DNA of 64,000 nucleotides from Gluconobacter cerevisiae (GCF_015244675.1 NZ_JABCQO010000002.1:248001-312000); one strand, 5' to 3'. Counted from the stretch's first letter, positions 1 through 8,886 are shown. Notes: generated by a model not told the origin, from the sequence alone. Made by a program: numbers and translations.

Positions 1-1
1 C

Positions 2-520
2 GCGTCTGCTACACCGGAACAGCCCCGGCCCGCGACACCGCCTGCCACGACTCCGGAAAAACCGCAGGCTCAGCCTTCGGCTCCGACGAATACTGCTGCG
101 AACACTCCGGCAGAAGCTCCAAAAGTGGCACCGAAAAAGGAAGAAACACCCGTCCATCACGCGGCTCGCCCAGTTGAAAAGCCGCTTCCCGCTCCCGTGC
201 CTGAACCCGAAAGCGTCGCGCCGCCAAAGACTGCTGCTTCCGAGAAAACGGCCTCCAAGGCGGATGTCCCGTCCGGATCGCATGAAGTGCAGTTGGGCGC
301 GCTCGACAGTGAGGTTGCGGCCCGCAAGGAATGGGACAGCCTGCGCCATCAGGCTCCGGCCCTGTTCGCCGGGCATACGCCGTTGTTCGAGAAGACCACA
401 CGTGGCGACCATACGTTCGTGCGTCTGCGGATCGGCGGATTTGCGGATCTGAAAGCCGCGCGGGCCTATTGTGTGAAGCTGCACGCGCAGTCCGTCGCCT
501 GTACGCCAGCCCAGTTCTGA
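2..520 (+). CDS. SPOR-domain cell-envelope protein (5' end missing)
   Basis: The frame is open from base 2, so the start lies left of the window and only the last 172 codons are visible. The visible N-terminal half is a low-complexity Pro/Ala/Thr/Glu linker, as between a membrane anchor and a periplasmic domain. The last ~80 residues (from HEVQLGALDS to the end) read as a SPOR repeat, a fold that binds denuded septal peptidoglycan in cell-division proteins. The stop is 10 bases before scpA, so co-transcription is likely. The domain call rests on its beta-alpha-beta pattern and position. The anchor cannot be seen. Confidence 0.75.
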   Translation, partial: ASATPEQPRPATPPATTPEKPQAQPSAPTNTAANTPAEAPKVAPKKEETPVHHAARPVEKPLPAPVPEPESVAPPKTAASEKTASKADVPSGSHEVQLGALDSEVAARKEWDSLRHQAPALFAGHTPLFEKTTRGDHTFVRLRIGGFADLKAARAYCVKLHAQSVACTPAQF

Positions 521-530
521 GCGCTGGCGT

Positions 531-1289
531 TTGAGCGAAACACTGCATCTGACGCTTGACGGGTTCGAGGGGCCACTGGATCTGCTCCTCGACCTTGCCC
601 GCAAACAGAAGGTGGATCTGGCGAAAATCTCCATCCTGCAACTGGTGGAGCAATATCTGGCCGTCGTGGACAAAGCCCGTGCGGAAGCGCGGAGCCTGCG
701 GCTGGAACTGGCGGCGGACTGGCTCGTCATGGCGGCATGGCTTGCCTGGCTGAAATCCAAACTGCTGCTTCCCGCCGAAAACGAAGACCCGGACGCCGAA
801 GACGCGATTGAGCTTCTTCAGGAACGCCTGATCGAACTCGAACGGATGCGCGCCGCCGCCCAGTGGTTAGCCGCACAACCCCGGCTCGGTCTGGACGTGT
901 TCCGGCGCGGGCAGGGCGAGGACCATACTGAAATCGACCGCTCGGGCCTGCGTGTGGAGATGCCCGCACTCATTACGGCTTATCTGTCCGCGCGGCGTAG
1001 AACAGGCCGCCGTACGGTCTATGCTCCCCGTGCCCGCCGCTACTGGAGCGTGCAGGACGCGCTCTCCCGCCTCAAACGCCTTCTCGGAACCGACAGTGTG
1101 GTCGGCTGGCACACCCTGACCTCCCTCCTGCCGGACCCGGACGAACTGGACGGAGAGGAAGGGCCATACGGACGCAACGCAGCTTTGGCAGGGACGCTCC
1201 TCGCAGGGCTGGAAATGGCGAAGGGCGGCGCGCTTGAACTGCGTCAGCCCGAGGCTTTCGGAGTCATTGAGTGGCGCCCTGCATCATGA
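531..1289 (+). CDS. scpA: Segregation and condensation protein A
   Basis: This is the kleisin subunit that bridges the SMC ATPase heads and, with ScpB, forms the bacterial condensin that compacts and segregates the chromosome. The N-terminal signature FEGPLDLLLDLARKQKVD at residues ~13-30 is characteristic, followed by the helical SMC-neck binding region. At 252 aa it is a normal length. The start is TTG at 531, because the signature begins soon after it and no ATG precedes it in frame. The stop overlaps the scpB start as ATGA, so the two partners are probably translationally coupled. Confidence 0.93.
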   Translation: MSETLHLTLDGFEGPLDLLLDLARKQKVDLAKISILQLVEQYLAVVDKARAEARSLRLELAADWLVMAAWLAWLKSKLLLPAENEDPDAEDAIELLQERLIELERMRAAAQWLAAQPRLGLDVFRRGQGEDHTEIDRSGLRVEMPALITAYLSARRRTGRRTVYAPRARRYWSVQDALSRLKRLLGTDSVVGWHTLTSLLPDPDELDGEEGPYGRNAALAGTLLAGLEMAKGGALELRQPEAFGVIEWRPAS

Positions 1290-1885
1290 CCGACTCCGGA
1301 ACGCTCGATCGGGCCTGCCGTCTGGTGGAGGCACTGGTTTTCGCCAGTCCCGAACCCGTCAAACCCTCTTCAATTGCAGAGCTTCTGAAGGCCCAGTCCG
1401 TTGCCGTGGCAACGGATGAGGCTGTGAAGGCCGTCCGTGCGCTCTATGCCGATCATGCCATCGAAATGGTGCTGGCCGCGGGTGGCTGGCAGTTCCGCAC
1501 TCGCCCCGAATATGCCTCGGCTCTGACGAAAGTCGTGGAAAAACCGCGTCGCCTGAGCCGGGGGGCGATGGAAACGCTGGCGATCGTGGCCTATCACCAG
1601 CCTTGCACCCGCGCTGAAATCGAAGCCATTCGAGGTGTTTCGCTCGGACAGGCCATTCTTGACGCCCTGCTGGAAGACAGCCTGATCGCGCCAAAAGGCC
1701 GCAAGGAAGTGCCCGGTCGGCCTGTCTTGTGGGGCACCACCGCTCATTTCCTGGAAAGTTTTGCCCTCCCGAATCTTGCCGCTTTGCCGCGCAGGGAAGA
1801 TTTCCTGCTGGATCGGGCCTCCACGGAAGCGGAAGACGATGCCCCGGACGGTTCTGCCGTAGGCGGAACGGAGCAGACAGGCTAG
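1286..1885 (+). CDS. scpB: Segregation and condensation protein B
   Basis: ScpB is a winged-helix dimer that binds ScpA and regulates the SMC-kleisin ring. The RLSRGAMETLAIVAYHQP segment in mid-protein and the later KEVPGRPVLWGTT segment are typical of the second winged helix. I chose ATG at 1286 (199 aa), which shares ATGA with the scpA stop. A GTG at 1271 would add five residues inside scpA and is less likely. An acidic tail of ~25 residues follows the conserved core. The next gene, tatB, starts 9 bases after the stop. Confidence 0.93.
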   Translation: MTDSGTLDRACRLVEALVFASPEPVKPSSIAELLKAQSVAVATDEAVKAVRALYADHAIEMVLAAGGWQFRTRPEYASALTKVVEKPRRLSRGAMETLAIVAYHQPCTRAEIEAIRGVSLGQAILDALLEDSLIAPKGRKEVPGRPVLWGTTAHFLESFALPNLAALPRREDFLLDRASTEAEDDAPDGSAVGGTEQTG

Positions 1886-1894
1886 GAATGTCGC

Positions 1895-2500
1895 ATGTTT
1901 GACTTCAGTTTCTCGGAAATCGCGCTGTTCGTGATGGTGGCGATGGTGTTCATCCGCCCGAAGGACCTGCCGGTTGCCATCCGCACCCTGTCCAACGGGC
2001 TGAAGGCGATGCGGCGCATGGCTTCGGAGTTCCAATCCCATGTGGACGAAATGGTCCGTGAGGCCGATCTGTCCGAGGCCCGCGACCAGTTCCGGGATCT
2101 GAAGAGCTTCAACCTGCGCGACCGCGTCACGAAAGCCATCGACGGCGACAACTCCATCCGCCGCAGTCTGGAGCTGGATGCGCCGACGAAAGCGTCTGCC
2201 GCCGCGCTGCCAAAGGTCCCGCCCGCTCCGCCGCTTCCGCCACCGCCCTCCCTGAGCGATCTGGAAACGGTGCCGTACAATGCCCGCCCGCAGTTCGAGC
2301 CAGCCGTGGACCTGCCCGCGCAGGAGGAGCCGGATGTCAACGAAGATGTCGCGGGCGCTCCGTCCATTCTCCCGCCCAGCACGGCACGACGGCTCCAGCA
2401 TGAACGGTCCCGCTGGCGCGCGCCTGACATTCTGCCGCCCGTCCGCGCCATCCATGCCGGTCGGCGCATCCCCATCGCGAGCGGAAAGGACGGCGAATGA
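1895..2500 (+). CDS. tatB: Sec-independent translocase subunit TatB
   Basis: TatB forms the twin-arginine signal receptor with TatC in the inner membrane. The protein starts with a single N-terminal transmembrane segment (MFDFSFSEIALFVMVAMVFI), then a hinge RPKDLP and an amphipathic helix with several basic residues (residues ~22-70). A long Pro/Ala-rich, poorly conserved C-terminal tail follows, as in other alphaproteobacterial TatB proteins. At 201 aa it is far longer than TatA, which supports the TatB call. It shares ATGA with tatC. No tatA lies between scpB and tatB, where many alphaproteobacteria carry it. Confidence 0.9.
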   Translation: MFDFSFSEIALFVMVAMVFIRPKDLPVAIRTLSNGLKAMRRMASEFQSHVDEMVREADLSEARDQFRDLKSFNLRDRVTKAIDGDNSIRRSLELDAPTKASAAALPKVPPAPPLPPPPSLSDLETVPYNARPQFEPAVDLPAQEEPDVNEDVAGAPSILPPSTARRLQHERSRWRAPDILPPVRAIHAGRRIPIASGKDGE

Positions 2501-3282
2501 CCGACACCGACAGCATCAACGACACGCCGATGCCGCTCCTCGAACATCTTGTGGAATTGCGCAAACGGCTGATCTGGTCGATCGTGACCTTCGTGATCGC
2601 CTTTGCCATCTGCTATCACTTCTCGGGCGAGATTTACCGCTTTCTGGCGGCTCCGCTCGGCAACATCATGCGCAAAAACGGTGAACAGCCGCACCTGATC
2701 TACACCGCGCTGTATGAGGCCTTCTTTACCTATATCCGCGTGGCCGTGTTCGGCGCGACCTGCCTGTCCTTTCCCATGATTGCCATCCAGGCCTGGATCT
2801 TCATCGCACCCGGCCTGTATCGCAGTGAAAAACGCGCCTTCGCACCGTTCCTGATCGCAACGCCGGTTATGTTCCTGATCGGCGCGGCACTCGCCTATTA
2901 CGTTGTGTTCCCTTACGCGTGGCAGTTCTTCCTGTCCTTTCAGACGCCGCAGAACACCGATGGCGGCATGCAGATCGAACTTCAGGCCAAGGTGTCGGAA
3001 TATCTGACGCTGGTCACGAAAATGATCCTCGCTTTCGGGGTCTGTTTCGAACTGCCAGTCATCCTGACGCTGCTGGTTCGTGTGGGGCTGCTGAATGTGG
3101 CGCAGCTCAAGCGCTTCCGCCGCTATGCTGTCGTTGCGTCCTTTGCGGTTGCAGCCGTTATTGCGCCGCCGGATGCGATTACGATGCTGAGCCTCGCCAT
3201 TCCCCTCGTCGCACTGTACGAGGTATCCATTCTGACGGCCCGGTTCGTGGAACCGAAACCGATGGCCGTCGATGAAGACTGA
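2497..3282 (+). CDS. tatC: Sec-independent translocase subunit TatC
   Basis: TatC is the six-helix inner-membrane core of the twin-arginine translocase and recognises the RR motif of folded substrates. The N-terminal cytosolic stretch MPLLEHLVELRKRLIWS is the family hallmark, and six hydrophobic segments follow over 261 aa. It overlaps tatB by four bases. A likely client in this window is the molybdopterin protein MsrP at ~53 kb, which carries an SRRALIG twin-arginine signal. serS follows 24 bases downstream. Confidence 0.95.
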   Translation: MTDTDSINDTPMPLLEHLVELRKRLIWSIVTFVIAFAICYHFSGEIYRFLAAPLGNIMRKNGEQPHLIYTALYEAFFTYIRVAVFGATCLSFPMIAIQAWIFIAPGLYRSEKRAFAPFLIATPVMFLIGAALAYYVVFPYAWQFFLSFQTPQNTDGGMQIELQAKVSEYLTLVTKMILAFGVCFELPVILTLLVRVGLLNVAQLKRFRRYAVVASFAVAAVIAPPDAITMLSLAIPLVALYEVSILTARFVEPKPMAVDED

Positions 3283-3306
3283 TGACACCTGCCGGAGCCC
3301 TGAACC

Positions 3307-4569
3307 ATGCATGACCTGAAAGCCCTGCGCGCCGACCCGGCCGCTTTTGACGCTGCTCTCGCACGTCGGGGCCTGTCACCCGTGGGACAGCAGCTCGTCA
3401 GCGAAGACGAGGAGCGCCGGGCCGCTCTGGCCGCGCTTCAGGAAGCACAGGCTGCCCGAAAGACGATCGCCAAGGAAATCGGCCTGCTCAAGCGCCAGAA
3501 CCTCGATACCGCTGAGATCGAGGCAAAGGCCATTGCCCTGCGTGACCAGATCGCCGGGCTGGAAGAGCGCGCAAACACGATCCAGACCCGCATCGACGAT
3601 GTGCTGAAAGCCCTGCCGAACCGTCTTGATGCCTCCGTCCCGGACGGCAAAAGCGAAGACGACAATGTCGTCGTTCATGTCCGTGGCGAGAAGCGTTACC
3701 TGACCTTCGAGCCGAAACAGCATTTCGAACTCGGCGAAGCGCTGGGCCTGATGGACTTTCCGACCGCGGCCAAACTGTCCGGCACGCGTTTCGTGGTCCT
3801 ACGTGGCGCACTCGCCCGTCTGGAGCGCACGCTGGGCCAGTTCATGCTCGATATCCACACGTCCGAGTTCGGCTACAGCGAAACCAGCGTGCCGCTTCTG
3901 GTCAATGACGACGCGATGTACGGCACGGACAAGCTGCCCAAATTCGCCGAGGATTCGTTCCGGACGGAAGATGGCCGCTGGCTGATCCCGACCGCCGAAG
4001 TCCCGCTCACGGCGTCCGTCATGGGCGATATTCTGCCCGCCGATGCCCTGCCGATCCGCATGACCGCCCTCTCGCAATGCTTCCGCTCCGAAGCCGGTTC
4101 CGCCGGGCGGGACGTGCGTGGCATGCTTCGTCAGCACCAGTTCACCAAATGCGAGCTGGTGTCGGTCGTGCGTCCCGAAGACAGCGAGGCCGAACACGAG
4201 CGCATGACGCAGGCCGCCGAGACGGTTCTGGAGCGTCTGGGCATCACCTTCCGCCGGATGCTGCTCTGCGCGGGCGATACGGGGTTTGGTGCTGCCAAGA
4301 CGTTCGATCTGGAAGCCTGGCTGCCGGGCCAGAAGGCATGGCGCGAGATTTCCTCGTGTTCCAACACGCGCGATTTTCAGGCACGCCGCATGAATGCGCG
4401 CTATCGTGCAGAAAATGGACCGGCCTTCGTCAACACGCTTAACGGCTCCGGTCTTGCTGTCGGCCGGACGATGATCGCGGTCATGGAGACCTATCAGAAC
4501 GAAGACGGCAGCATCGATATCCCCGAGGTTCTGCGTCCATACATGGGCGGGCTGAACCGCATCGGCTGA
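3307..4569 (+). CDS. serS: Seryl-tRNA synthetase
   Basis: Class II synthetase that charges tRNA-Ser, and tRNA-Sec where present. Residues ~1-110 form the long antiparallel coiled coil that grips the tRNA variable arm (many Glu/Lys/Ala heptads). Class II motif 2 appears as [20 protein letters not shown] near residue 259, and motif 3 as [17 protein letters not shown] near residue 379. At 420 aa it has the expected length. It sits in the same direction as tatC with a 24-base gap, as is common in alphaproteobacteria (tatABC-serS). Confidence 0.97.
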   Translation: MHDLKALRADPAAFDAALARRGLSPVGQQLVSEDEERRAALAALQEAQAARKTIAKEIGLLKRQNLDTAEIEAKAIALRDQIAGLEERANTIQTRIDDVLKALPNRLDASVPDGKSEDDNVVVHVRGEKRYLTFEPKQHFELGEALGLMDFPTAAKLSGTRFVVLRGALARLERTLGQFMLDIHTSEFGYSETSVPLLVNDDAMYGTDKLPKFAEDSFRTEDGRWLIPTAEVPLTASVMGDILPADALPIRMTALSQCFRSEAGSAGRDVRGMLRQHQFTKCELVSVVRPEDSEAEHERMTQAAETVLERLGITFRRMLLCAGDTGFGAAKTFDLEAWLPGQKAWREISSCSNTRDFQARRMNARYRAENGPAFVNTLNGSGLAVGRTMIAVMETYQNEDGSIDIPEVLRPYMGGLNRIG

Positions 4570-4581
4570 GGACTCTGACGC

Positions 4582-5361
4582 ATGATGATCACGCTCCGCT
4601 GTTTTGCCCTGAACCTGTTGGTCGCAGGGTGTTTCCTGTCCAGTGCGTCTGTTTACGCAGCCAGTCCGGCGGCGAATTCGGCAAAGAATCAGGCGGACAC
4701 CATGCGCACGCTGCAGGGTCAGGCGCTGTATCGTGAGCGCATGGCCCTGCCGCCGGGCGCAGTTCTGAGCGTCTGGATTGAAGACACGGGGCCCACGCAT
4801 GGCGCTCCCCTCGTCATGGCCGAGCAGCGCTCAGAAATCCATCATGGCGTACCCATTCCCTATACCCTGACCTATCCCGCGCTGCCGCCGGGCGGTCATT
4901 ATGTGCTGAACGCGGAAATCACGGTCGAGGGACGGCGTCTCTTCGCTACGCCGGATGGAGGCGCGCCCCTCGACCGCCCGCAGCTTCTGCTACGGCGTGT
5001 CGCGGAAACGGTCGTCCGCGCTCCTTATGGAACATGGCGAATCCAGAGTATTGGCAACCTGAACTTCCCCAACACGCCTGAAGCGCCGGGTCTGACTTTG
5101 CAACAGGATGGCACGGTTTACGGAACGGATGGCTGTAACCGTCTGATGGGCCATTTCACGCTTGAAGCTCAGACGCTCCGCTTTCAACCACTGGCCATGA
5201 CACGTATGGCCTGCCTGCCGCCTCTCATGGCGCACGGACAGCAGATCAGTGCGTTTCTGCCGACTGTGATGTCATGGTCGCGGGAGGGTGAAAATCATCT
5301 CGTCCTGCATGGACGTGGCGAAGGTGCTGCGATGATACTCGTCCCACAAGATGCTCAATAA
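4582..5361 (+). CDS. Predicted lipoprotein with YbaY-type and META domains
   Basis: A 259-aa exported protein, 12 bases after serS. The N-terminus has a signal sequence with a lipobox-like LVAGC (Cys17), so it is probably a lipoprotein. A signal peptidase I site after VYA is the alternative. Residues ~43-140 resemble the YbaY domain (LPPGAVLSVWIEDT, then PYTLTYPALPPGGHY). Residues ~148-258 resemble the META/HslJ domain, with DGCNRLMGHF and MTRMAC segments. Both domains occur in envelope lipoproteins linked to stress or antibiotic tolerance. The biochemical role is unknown. The two-domain reading is by eye. Confidence 0.7.
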   Translation: MMITLRCFALNLLVAGCFLSSASVYAASPAANSAKNQADTMRTLQGQALYRERMALPPGAVLSVWIEDTGPTHGAPLVMAEQRSEIHHGVPIPYTLTYPALPPGGHYVLNAEITVEGRRLFATPDGGAPLDRPQLLLRRVAETVVRAPYGTWRIQSIGNLNFPNTPEAPGLTLQQDGTVYGTDGCNRLMGHFTLEAQTLRFQPLAMTRMACLPPLMAHGQQISAFLPTVMSWSREGENHLVLHGRGEGAAMILVPQDAQ

Positions 5362-5608
5362 TCATTTTTTCAGCCTCTAAGAGACTGATTTTCAGTAAAA
5401 ATTTTGTCCTGCATGTTTTTTAAAAGGGCAGGGGGGTATCGTCCCTCTTTCCCTGAAAAGGGAAAGAGGACTAATCTGATCCAGCTACCGCTCTCTTTTT
5501 GAATAGATCAAGCAGGCAAAATATCTCTCGTTACGGTGAGAGAACTCTGATGAGTGGAGAGTGTTTGTCGCAGGACGGAGCGCACTTTATTAGGTCGGAG
5601 GTTTAGGC
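5362..5608. other. AT-richer intergenic stretch with hairpin
   Basis: No gene is supported across these 247 bases. Composition drops visibly, with several T and A runs. A hairpin at 5441-5472 has a 10-bp stem (CCTCTTTCCC/GGGAAAGAGG) and a TGAAAA loop but no T-run after it on either strand, so it is not a standard terminator. The right part holds the likely promoter and palindromes of the XRE gene, listed separately. Confidence 0.6.
5499..5561 (+). promoter_or_regulatory. Candidate promoter and operator of the XRE gene
   Basis: TTGAAT at 5499-5504 could be a -35 box, with a weak AT-rich -10 region (TATCTC at 5522-5527 at 17-bp spacing). Directly after lie two inverted repeats: CTCTC/GAGAG (5525-5529 with 5538-5542) and CTCT/AGAG (5545-5548 with 5558-5561). 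Inverted repeats at the promoter of an XRE repressor are often its own operator. This is inference from position and symmetry. Confidence 0.4.
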
Positions 5609-6223
5609 ATGAAAAAGACACTCCAGCTCGGGCTCGGGCAGAAATGGACGTCCTTTGTTGCCGCCCCCGATCAGGCTGCGGGCGTAGTGAGGGAGATCAT
5701 AACGCTTTCCGAAGGGAATGTCGGTTTTAGGGTTGAGGGATCTCCGGCCGCTCTAACGCAGGTTTCTGAAGTAGCATACAGGGCATGGATCAGAGAGACA
5801 GAGGCCGTATTGACCAAAGATTCCATTCCGTATGCACAACTTTCTCCAGGGCTTGAGCTTGGTCGCCGTATCCGGCTTCTGCGGGAAATGGCAGGTTTGA
5901 GTCAGCAGCAGCTTGCTGAAAAAGTCGGAATTTCGCGTTCAGCCGTTGCATTCTGGGAGACAGGCCGTTCAGGCCATGTCGGAAAGCATCTGGGAGGTCT
6001 CGCCGCCGTTCTGGGGGTGGAACCGGAAGTGCTGCTGACGGGGATGGCCTACAAAGCTATTCAGGCGACCCTGACGCCAGACGAAAGTACGATGGTCACT
6101 CTCTACCGACAGCTTGATCCGCTCATTAAACTTCAAGCCCAGAAATGGATTGAGCGGCGCGTCCGTCATAAGGAAAGTGAGGGGCAGAATGCAAAGCCCC
6201 CTCGTCCACCCAAACCAGTCTGA
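5609..6223 (+). CDS. XRE-family transcriptional regulator with N-terminal extension
   Basis: A 204-aa DNA-binding protein. A cro/CI helix-turn-helix lies at residues ~85-145 (RRIRLLREMAGLSQQQLAEK, then VGISRSAVAFWETGRS). Unusually for the family, about 80 residues precede it and I do not recognise them. The C-terminal third (LTPDESTMVTLYRQL) resembles the tail seen in many phage-like XRE proteins, and the last residues are basic and Pro-rich. GGAGG lies 7 bases before the ATG, a strong ribosome site. Base composition looks lower in GC than the neighbours, which suggests acquisition. It converges on the helicase gene with a 20-base gap. Its target is unknown. Confidence 0.8.
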   Translation: MKKTLQLGLGQKWTSFVAAPDQAAGVVREIITLSEGNVGFRVEGSPAALTQVSEVAYRAWIRETEAVLTKDSIPYAQLSPGLELGRRIRLLREMAGLSQQQLAEKVGISRSAVAFWETGRSGHVGKHLGGLAAVLGVEPEVLLTGMAYKAIQATLTPDESTMVTLYRQLDPLIKLQAQKWIERRVRHKESEGQNAKPPRPPKPV

Positions 6224-6243
6224 TCTTAAGCTGGCCGGACGGA

Positions 6244-8793
6244 TTACGAGGGCCGCCTGCGCGGAGGCCCTGAGCGCTTATTGCCTTTCGCAGGGAAAGT
6301 TCGGCCGCCAGATTTTTTCGGCCCCGAAAAAGAACTCCTGTCTCCCGATCCACCCCCGGATCTCTCTCCGCCACGCCCCGGACGCCCGCCAACACGCTGC
6401 TGCTTCTGGCTTTCGCGCATCCGGCTCTGAGTCCGCAGAACCTGTTCGATCCAGTCATTGAGGATGGACGTGTTGATTTCCGCGTCCTGACGGGCCGGAT
6501 AAGCGTCCGGAAAACGCAGTGCGAGCCATCGCCAGGCCACTAGCCGCTTGTGACGTTTCTCGGCCCGCTCCAGTTCCTCACGCCCCGCCTGCTCTGGATG
6601 CGGCAGCCGTCCCGTACCCGGCGGGGGAACCGGGCGTCCGGCTGCATGGTCCGCAGCCCACTGGACAAGACGCTGAATCCCGTTATCCCGCTCGTCGATC
6701 GGACACATGGCGTAAGTCCAGCGGGTCGAGAGATCGAGGTTTTCCACGCCTTCCAGAGCAGCTGCGATTTCCAGCGCCTGTTCCATGTCGGCGAGACGAT
6801 AGTTCGGGTCATCTGCACGCAGAACGGCATGTTTGATGCGCGTCAGAACACCGTAGAGACTGTCGCTGGCAATTTCTTCTGCAACCGCCCGGACGATATC
6901 CGAATCCGGCTGAACCAGTGGGCGGAGTTCCGTCACGACTTCAGGCGGTGCGCTGAGCATCTTCTTGACGAAGGTCGGGCTACCCGCTCCGGCGAGCACG
7001 CAGACCAGTCCGTTTTCATGTTTGCCGTAACGTCCGGCCCGCCCGCCGATCTGTTTGACTTCCTGCGAGACCAGATCACGCGTCTGGCGCCCGTCGAACT
7101 TGCGGAGCGCACTGAACACGACGCGTCGGATGGAGAGGTTCAGCCCCATGCCGATCGCATCCGTCGCAATGAGGATATCGGCTTCTCCATTGTTGAACCG
7201 GGCCGCTTCTGCACGACGGACTTCGGGGCTTAGAGCGCCATATACCACGGCAACGCGACGCCCGCGTGCCATAAGCTCGGCGCGCAGATCCAGAACTTCG
7301 CGGCGCGAAAAGGCGATGACAGCGTCGCTGGGCTTGAGTTCATCGAGATGCAGCGTCTCACCCGCTTTGAGCGGGCTTTTACGCTCGAGATGGATCTCGT
7401 CCACCGGATCATCACAAAGCTCGGCGATGCGCTTGACCAAGGGGATGCAATCCGGCGCGCCAAGGATGAAGACATGTCGCGCCGGGACGCCCATGATGGC
7501 TGCCGTCCAGGCGGCCCCACGGTCCGGATCGGCGAGCATCTGGGCCTCATCGATGATCGCCACATCCACCGGATTGTGGAACGGACACATCTCGACGGTC
7601 GCTGCCAGATGGCGCGCCCCCGGCATTTCGATCCGCTCCTCGCCCGTGGACAGGGATGCCGGAACGCCGCGTGAGAGCAGGGACTCGCGGAATTCATGGG
7701 CCAGCAGGCGCAGGGGCGCGAGCGCCAGACCGCTCTCGGCATTCGCCAGCGCATTAAGGGCGGTATAGGACTTGCCGGAGTTCGTAGGTCCGGTCACGAG
7801 CGTGATGCGCCGTTTCAGCGCACGCGCGGTGCGGAAATGCGCCGCGAACCGGTCCAGCGCTGCGACACGGGCAATGGCGGCATTGCCCGCCTTGTTGCCC
7901 AGATCCAGAACTTCCGGCCGGTCTTTCGTTCCGCTGCGCCATTGCGGGAGGAACGTCCGAAGCCGCTTGAGTTCTATGGGATCGAAAAAGAACAGCTCGA
8001 TTCCGTCCGGGCGCGTTTCGCGGCGCGCAACAGGAATCCGGTTTTCCGCAACCCAGCGCAGCGCCTCGCGGCGGGAGCAGTGCAGAACGCCGGGGAGGTC
8101 GTCGAAGCTGACGAGTCCCTCTTCCCACTGCCGCAGGCGCTCAAGCTCGCGCGCCCTGCGTTCTTCGGCACGGGCCTGAATGTCGGCCTGTTCACGGGCG
8201 CGGCGTTCTTCGGCAATCCGCAGATCGTCCTCAAAGCCCAGATCGACGCTGCCGAAGGCGCTGGCAATGCTCTGTGAGAGCTTTTCAAGCTGACCACTCG
8301 ACAGGATAAGGCCGGTGTCGGCGAGATCGGCGCGGACATCTTCCAGAACGGCGCGCGGAGAATCGCCCATCTCCTGCCAGCGCGTCATCAGGACATCGTC
8401 CAGTGTCCGGCGCAGGGCAGGCATGTCGGCGCGCGGGTCATGTGTGCGGGCCGCCGCGTCCTGCGTGTCGGCTTTACTGACCCAGACTTCACCGGCCCTG
8501 CGGCACAGATTCATGAGCTGGGATGCCCAGGTTTTGCGGCGCACAACGCACAGCGCCTCGATCAACCCGTCATGGGACAGGCTTGCCTCCGGGCCCTCAA
8601 GCCTGCGCGCGACCTGACGCAGCAGGGCAGGTCGTTCGCGCGATGTAATCTCGAGCGGGCTTCCGAAGTCAGCCTCGGCCCGCGCAAGGGCGCGTTCGGC
8701 CGGAGAGAGTGTGTCGGAAAGAGGGGCGTCCGGCATGGAGTCGTCTGTCATAAGAGTCTTGTGCGTCATTCTGGCATGCGCTTCAACGCGCAT
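6244..8793 (-). CDS. SUV3-like DExH RNA helicase
   Basis: An 849-aa superfamily 2 helicase resembling mitochondrial SUV3, which unwinds structured RNA for degradation. Walker A is GPTNSGKS near residue 333, motif II is IIDEAQML near residue 411, and motif VI is QIGGRAGRYG near residue 585. The first ~310 residues include a charged coiled stretch (EERRAREQADIQARAEERRA). The last ~50 residues are rich in Gly, Arg, Ser and Lys, like an RGG-type RNA-binding tail. Several in-frame ATGs (8793, 8769, 8751) compete for the start and none has a clear Shine-Dalgarno, so the first few residues are uncertain. The substrate is inferred from the family only. Confidence 0.87.
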   Translation of the reverse strand: MRVEAHARMTHKTLMTDDSMPDAPLSDTLSPAERALARAEADFGSPLEITSRERPALLRQVARRLEGPEASLSHDGLIEALCVVRRKTWASQLMNLCRRAGEVWVSKADTQDAAARTHDPRADMPALRRTLDDVLMTRWQEMGDSPRAVLEDVRADLADTGLILSSGQLEKLSQSIASAFGSVDLGFEDDLRIAEERRAREQADIQARAEERRARELERLRQWEEGLVSFDDLPGVLHCSRREALRWVAENRIPVARRETRPDGIELFFFDPIELKRLRTFLPQWRSGTKDRPEVLDLGNKAGNAAIARVAALDRFAAHFRTARALKRRITLVTGPTNSGKSYTALNALANAESGLALAPLRLLAHEFRESLLSRGVPASLSTGEERIEMPGARHLAATVEMCPFHNPVDVAIIDEAQMLADPDRGAAWTAAIMGVPARHVFILGAPDCIPLVKRIAELCDDPVDEIHLERKSPLKAGETLHLDELKPSDAVIAFSRREVLDLRAELMARGRRVAVVYGALSPEVRRAEAARFNNGEADILIATDAIGMGLNLSIRRVVFSALRKFDGRQTRDLVSQEVKQIGGRAGRYGKHENGLVCVLAGAGSPTFVKKMLSAPPEVVTELRPLVQPDSDIVRAVAEEIASDSLYGVLTRIKHAVLRADDPNYRLADMEQALEIAAALEGVENLDLSTRWTYAMCPIDERDNGIQRLVQWAADHAAGRPVPPPGTGRLPHPEQAGREELERAEKRHKRLVAWRWLALRFPDAYPARQDAEINTSILNDWIEQVLRTQSRMRESQKQQRVGGRPGRGGERSGGGSGDRSSFSGPKKSGGRTFPAKGNKRSGPPRRRPS

Positions 8794-8839
8794 GGGTTTC
8801 CCGAGCGGTGACGATTGGGCTAAAAGACCCGACCCTTAT

Positions 8840-8854
8840 CAGGTCCGAGACCTG
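8840..8854. promoter_or_regulatory. Perfect inverted repeat upstream of fpr
   Basis: CAGGTC, three bases, then GACCTG forms a 15-bp perfect dyad ending 32 bases before the fpr ATG. It lies between the divergent helicase and fpr starts. The size and symmetry fit a dimeric regulator's operator, but no family can be named from the sequence. Confidence 0.3.
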
Positions 8855-8886
8855 TTATCCGTTCCGCCCCGGAGACAGAACCAGAC

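Noticed and set aside
1882..3312. Long minus-strand open frame (476 codons) opposite tatB and tatC
   Set aside because: It is antisense to two well-recognised genes, its translation is rich in Arg, Gly, His and Gln with no domain, and such shadows are common in GC-rich DNA.
5550..5606. 18-codon frame just before the XRE gene
   Set aside because: It has no good ribosome site, does not overlap the XRE start, and its sequence includes the XRE Shine-Dalgarno, so chance is the simpler reading.
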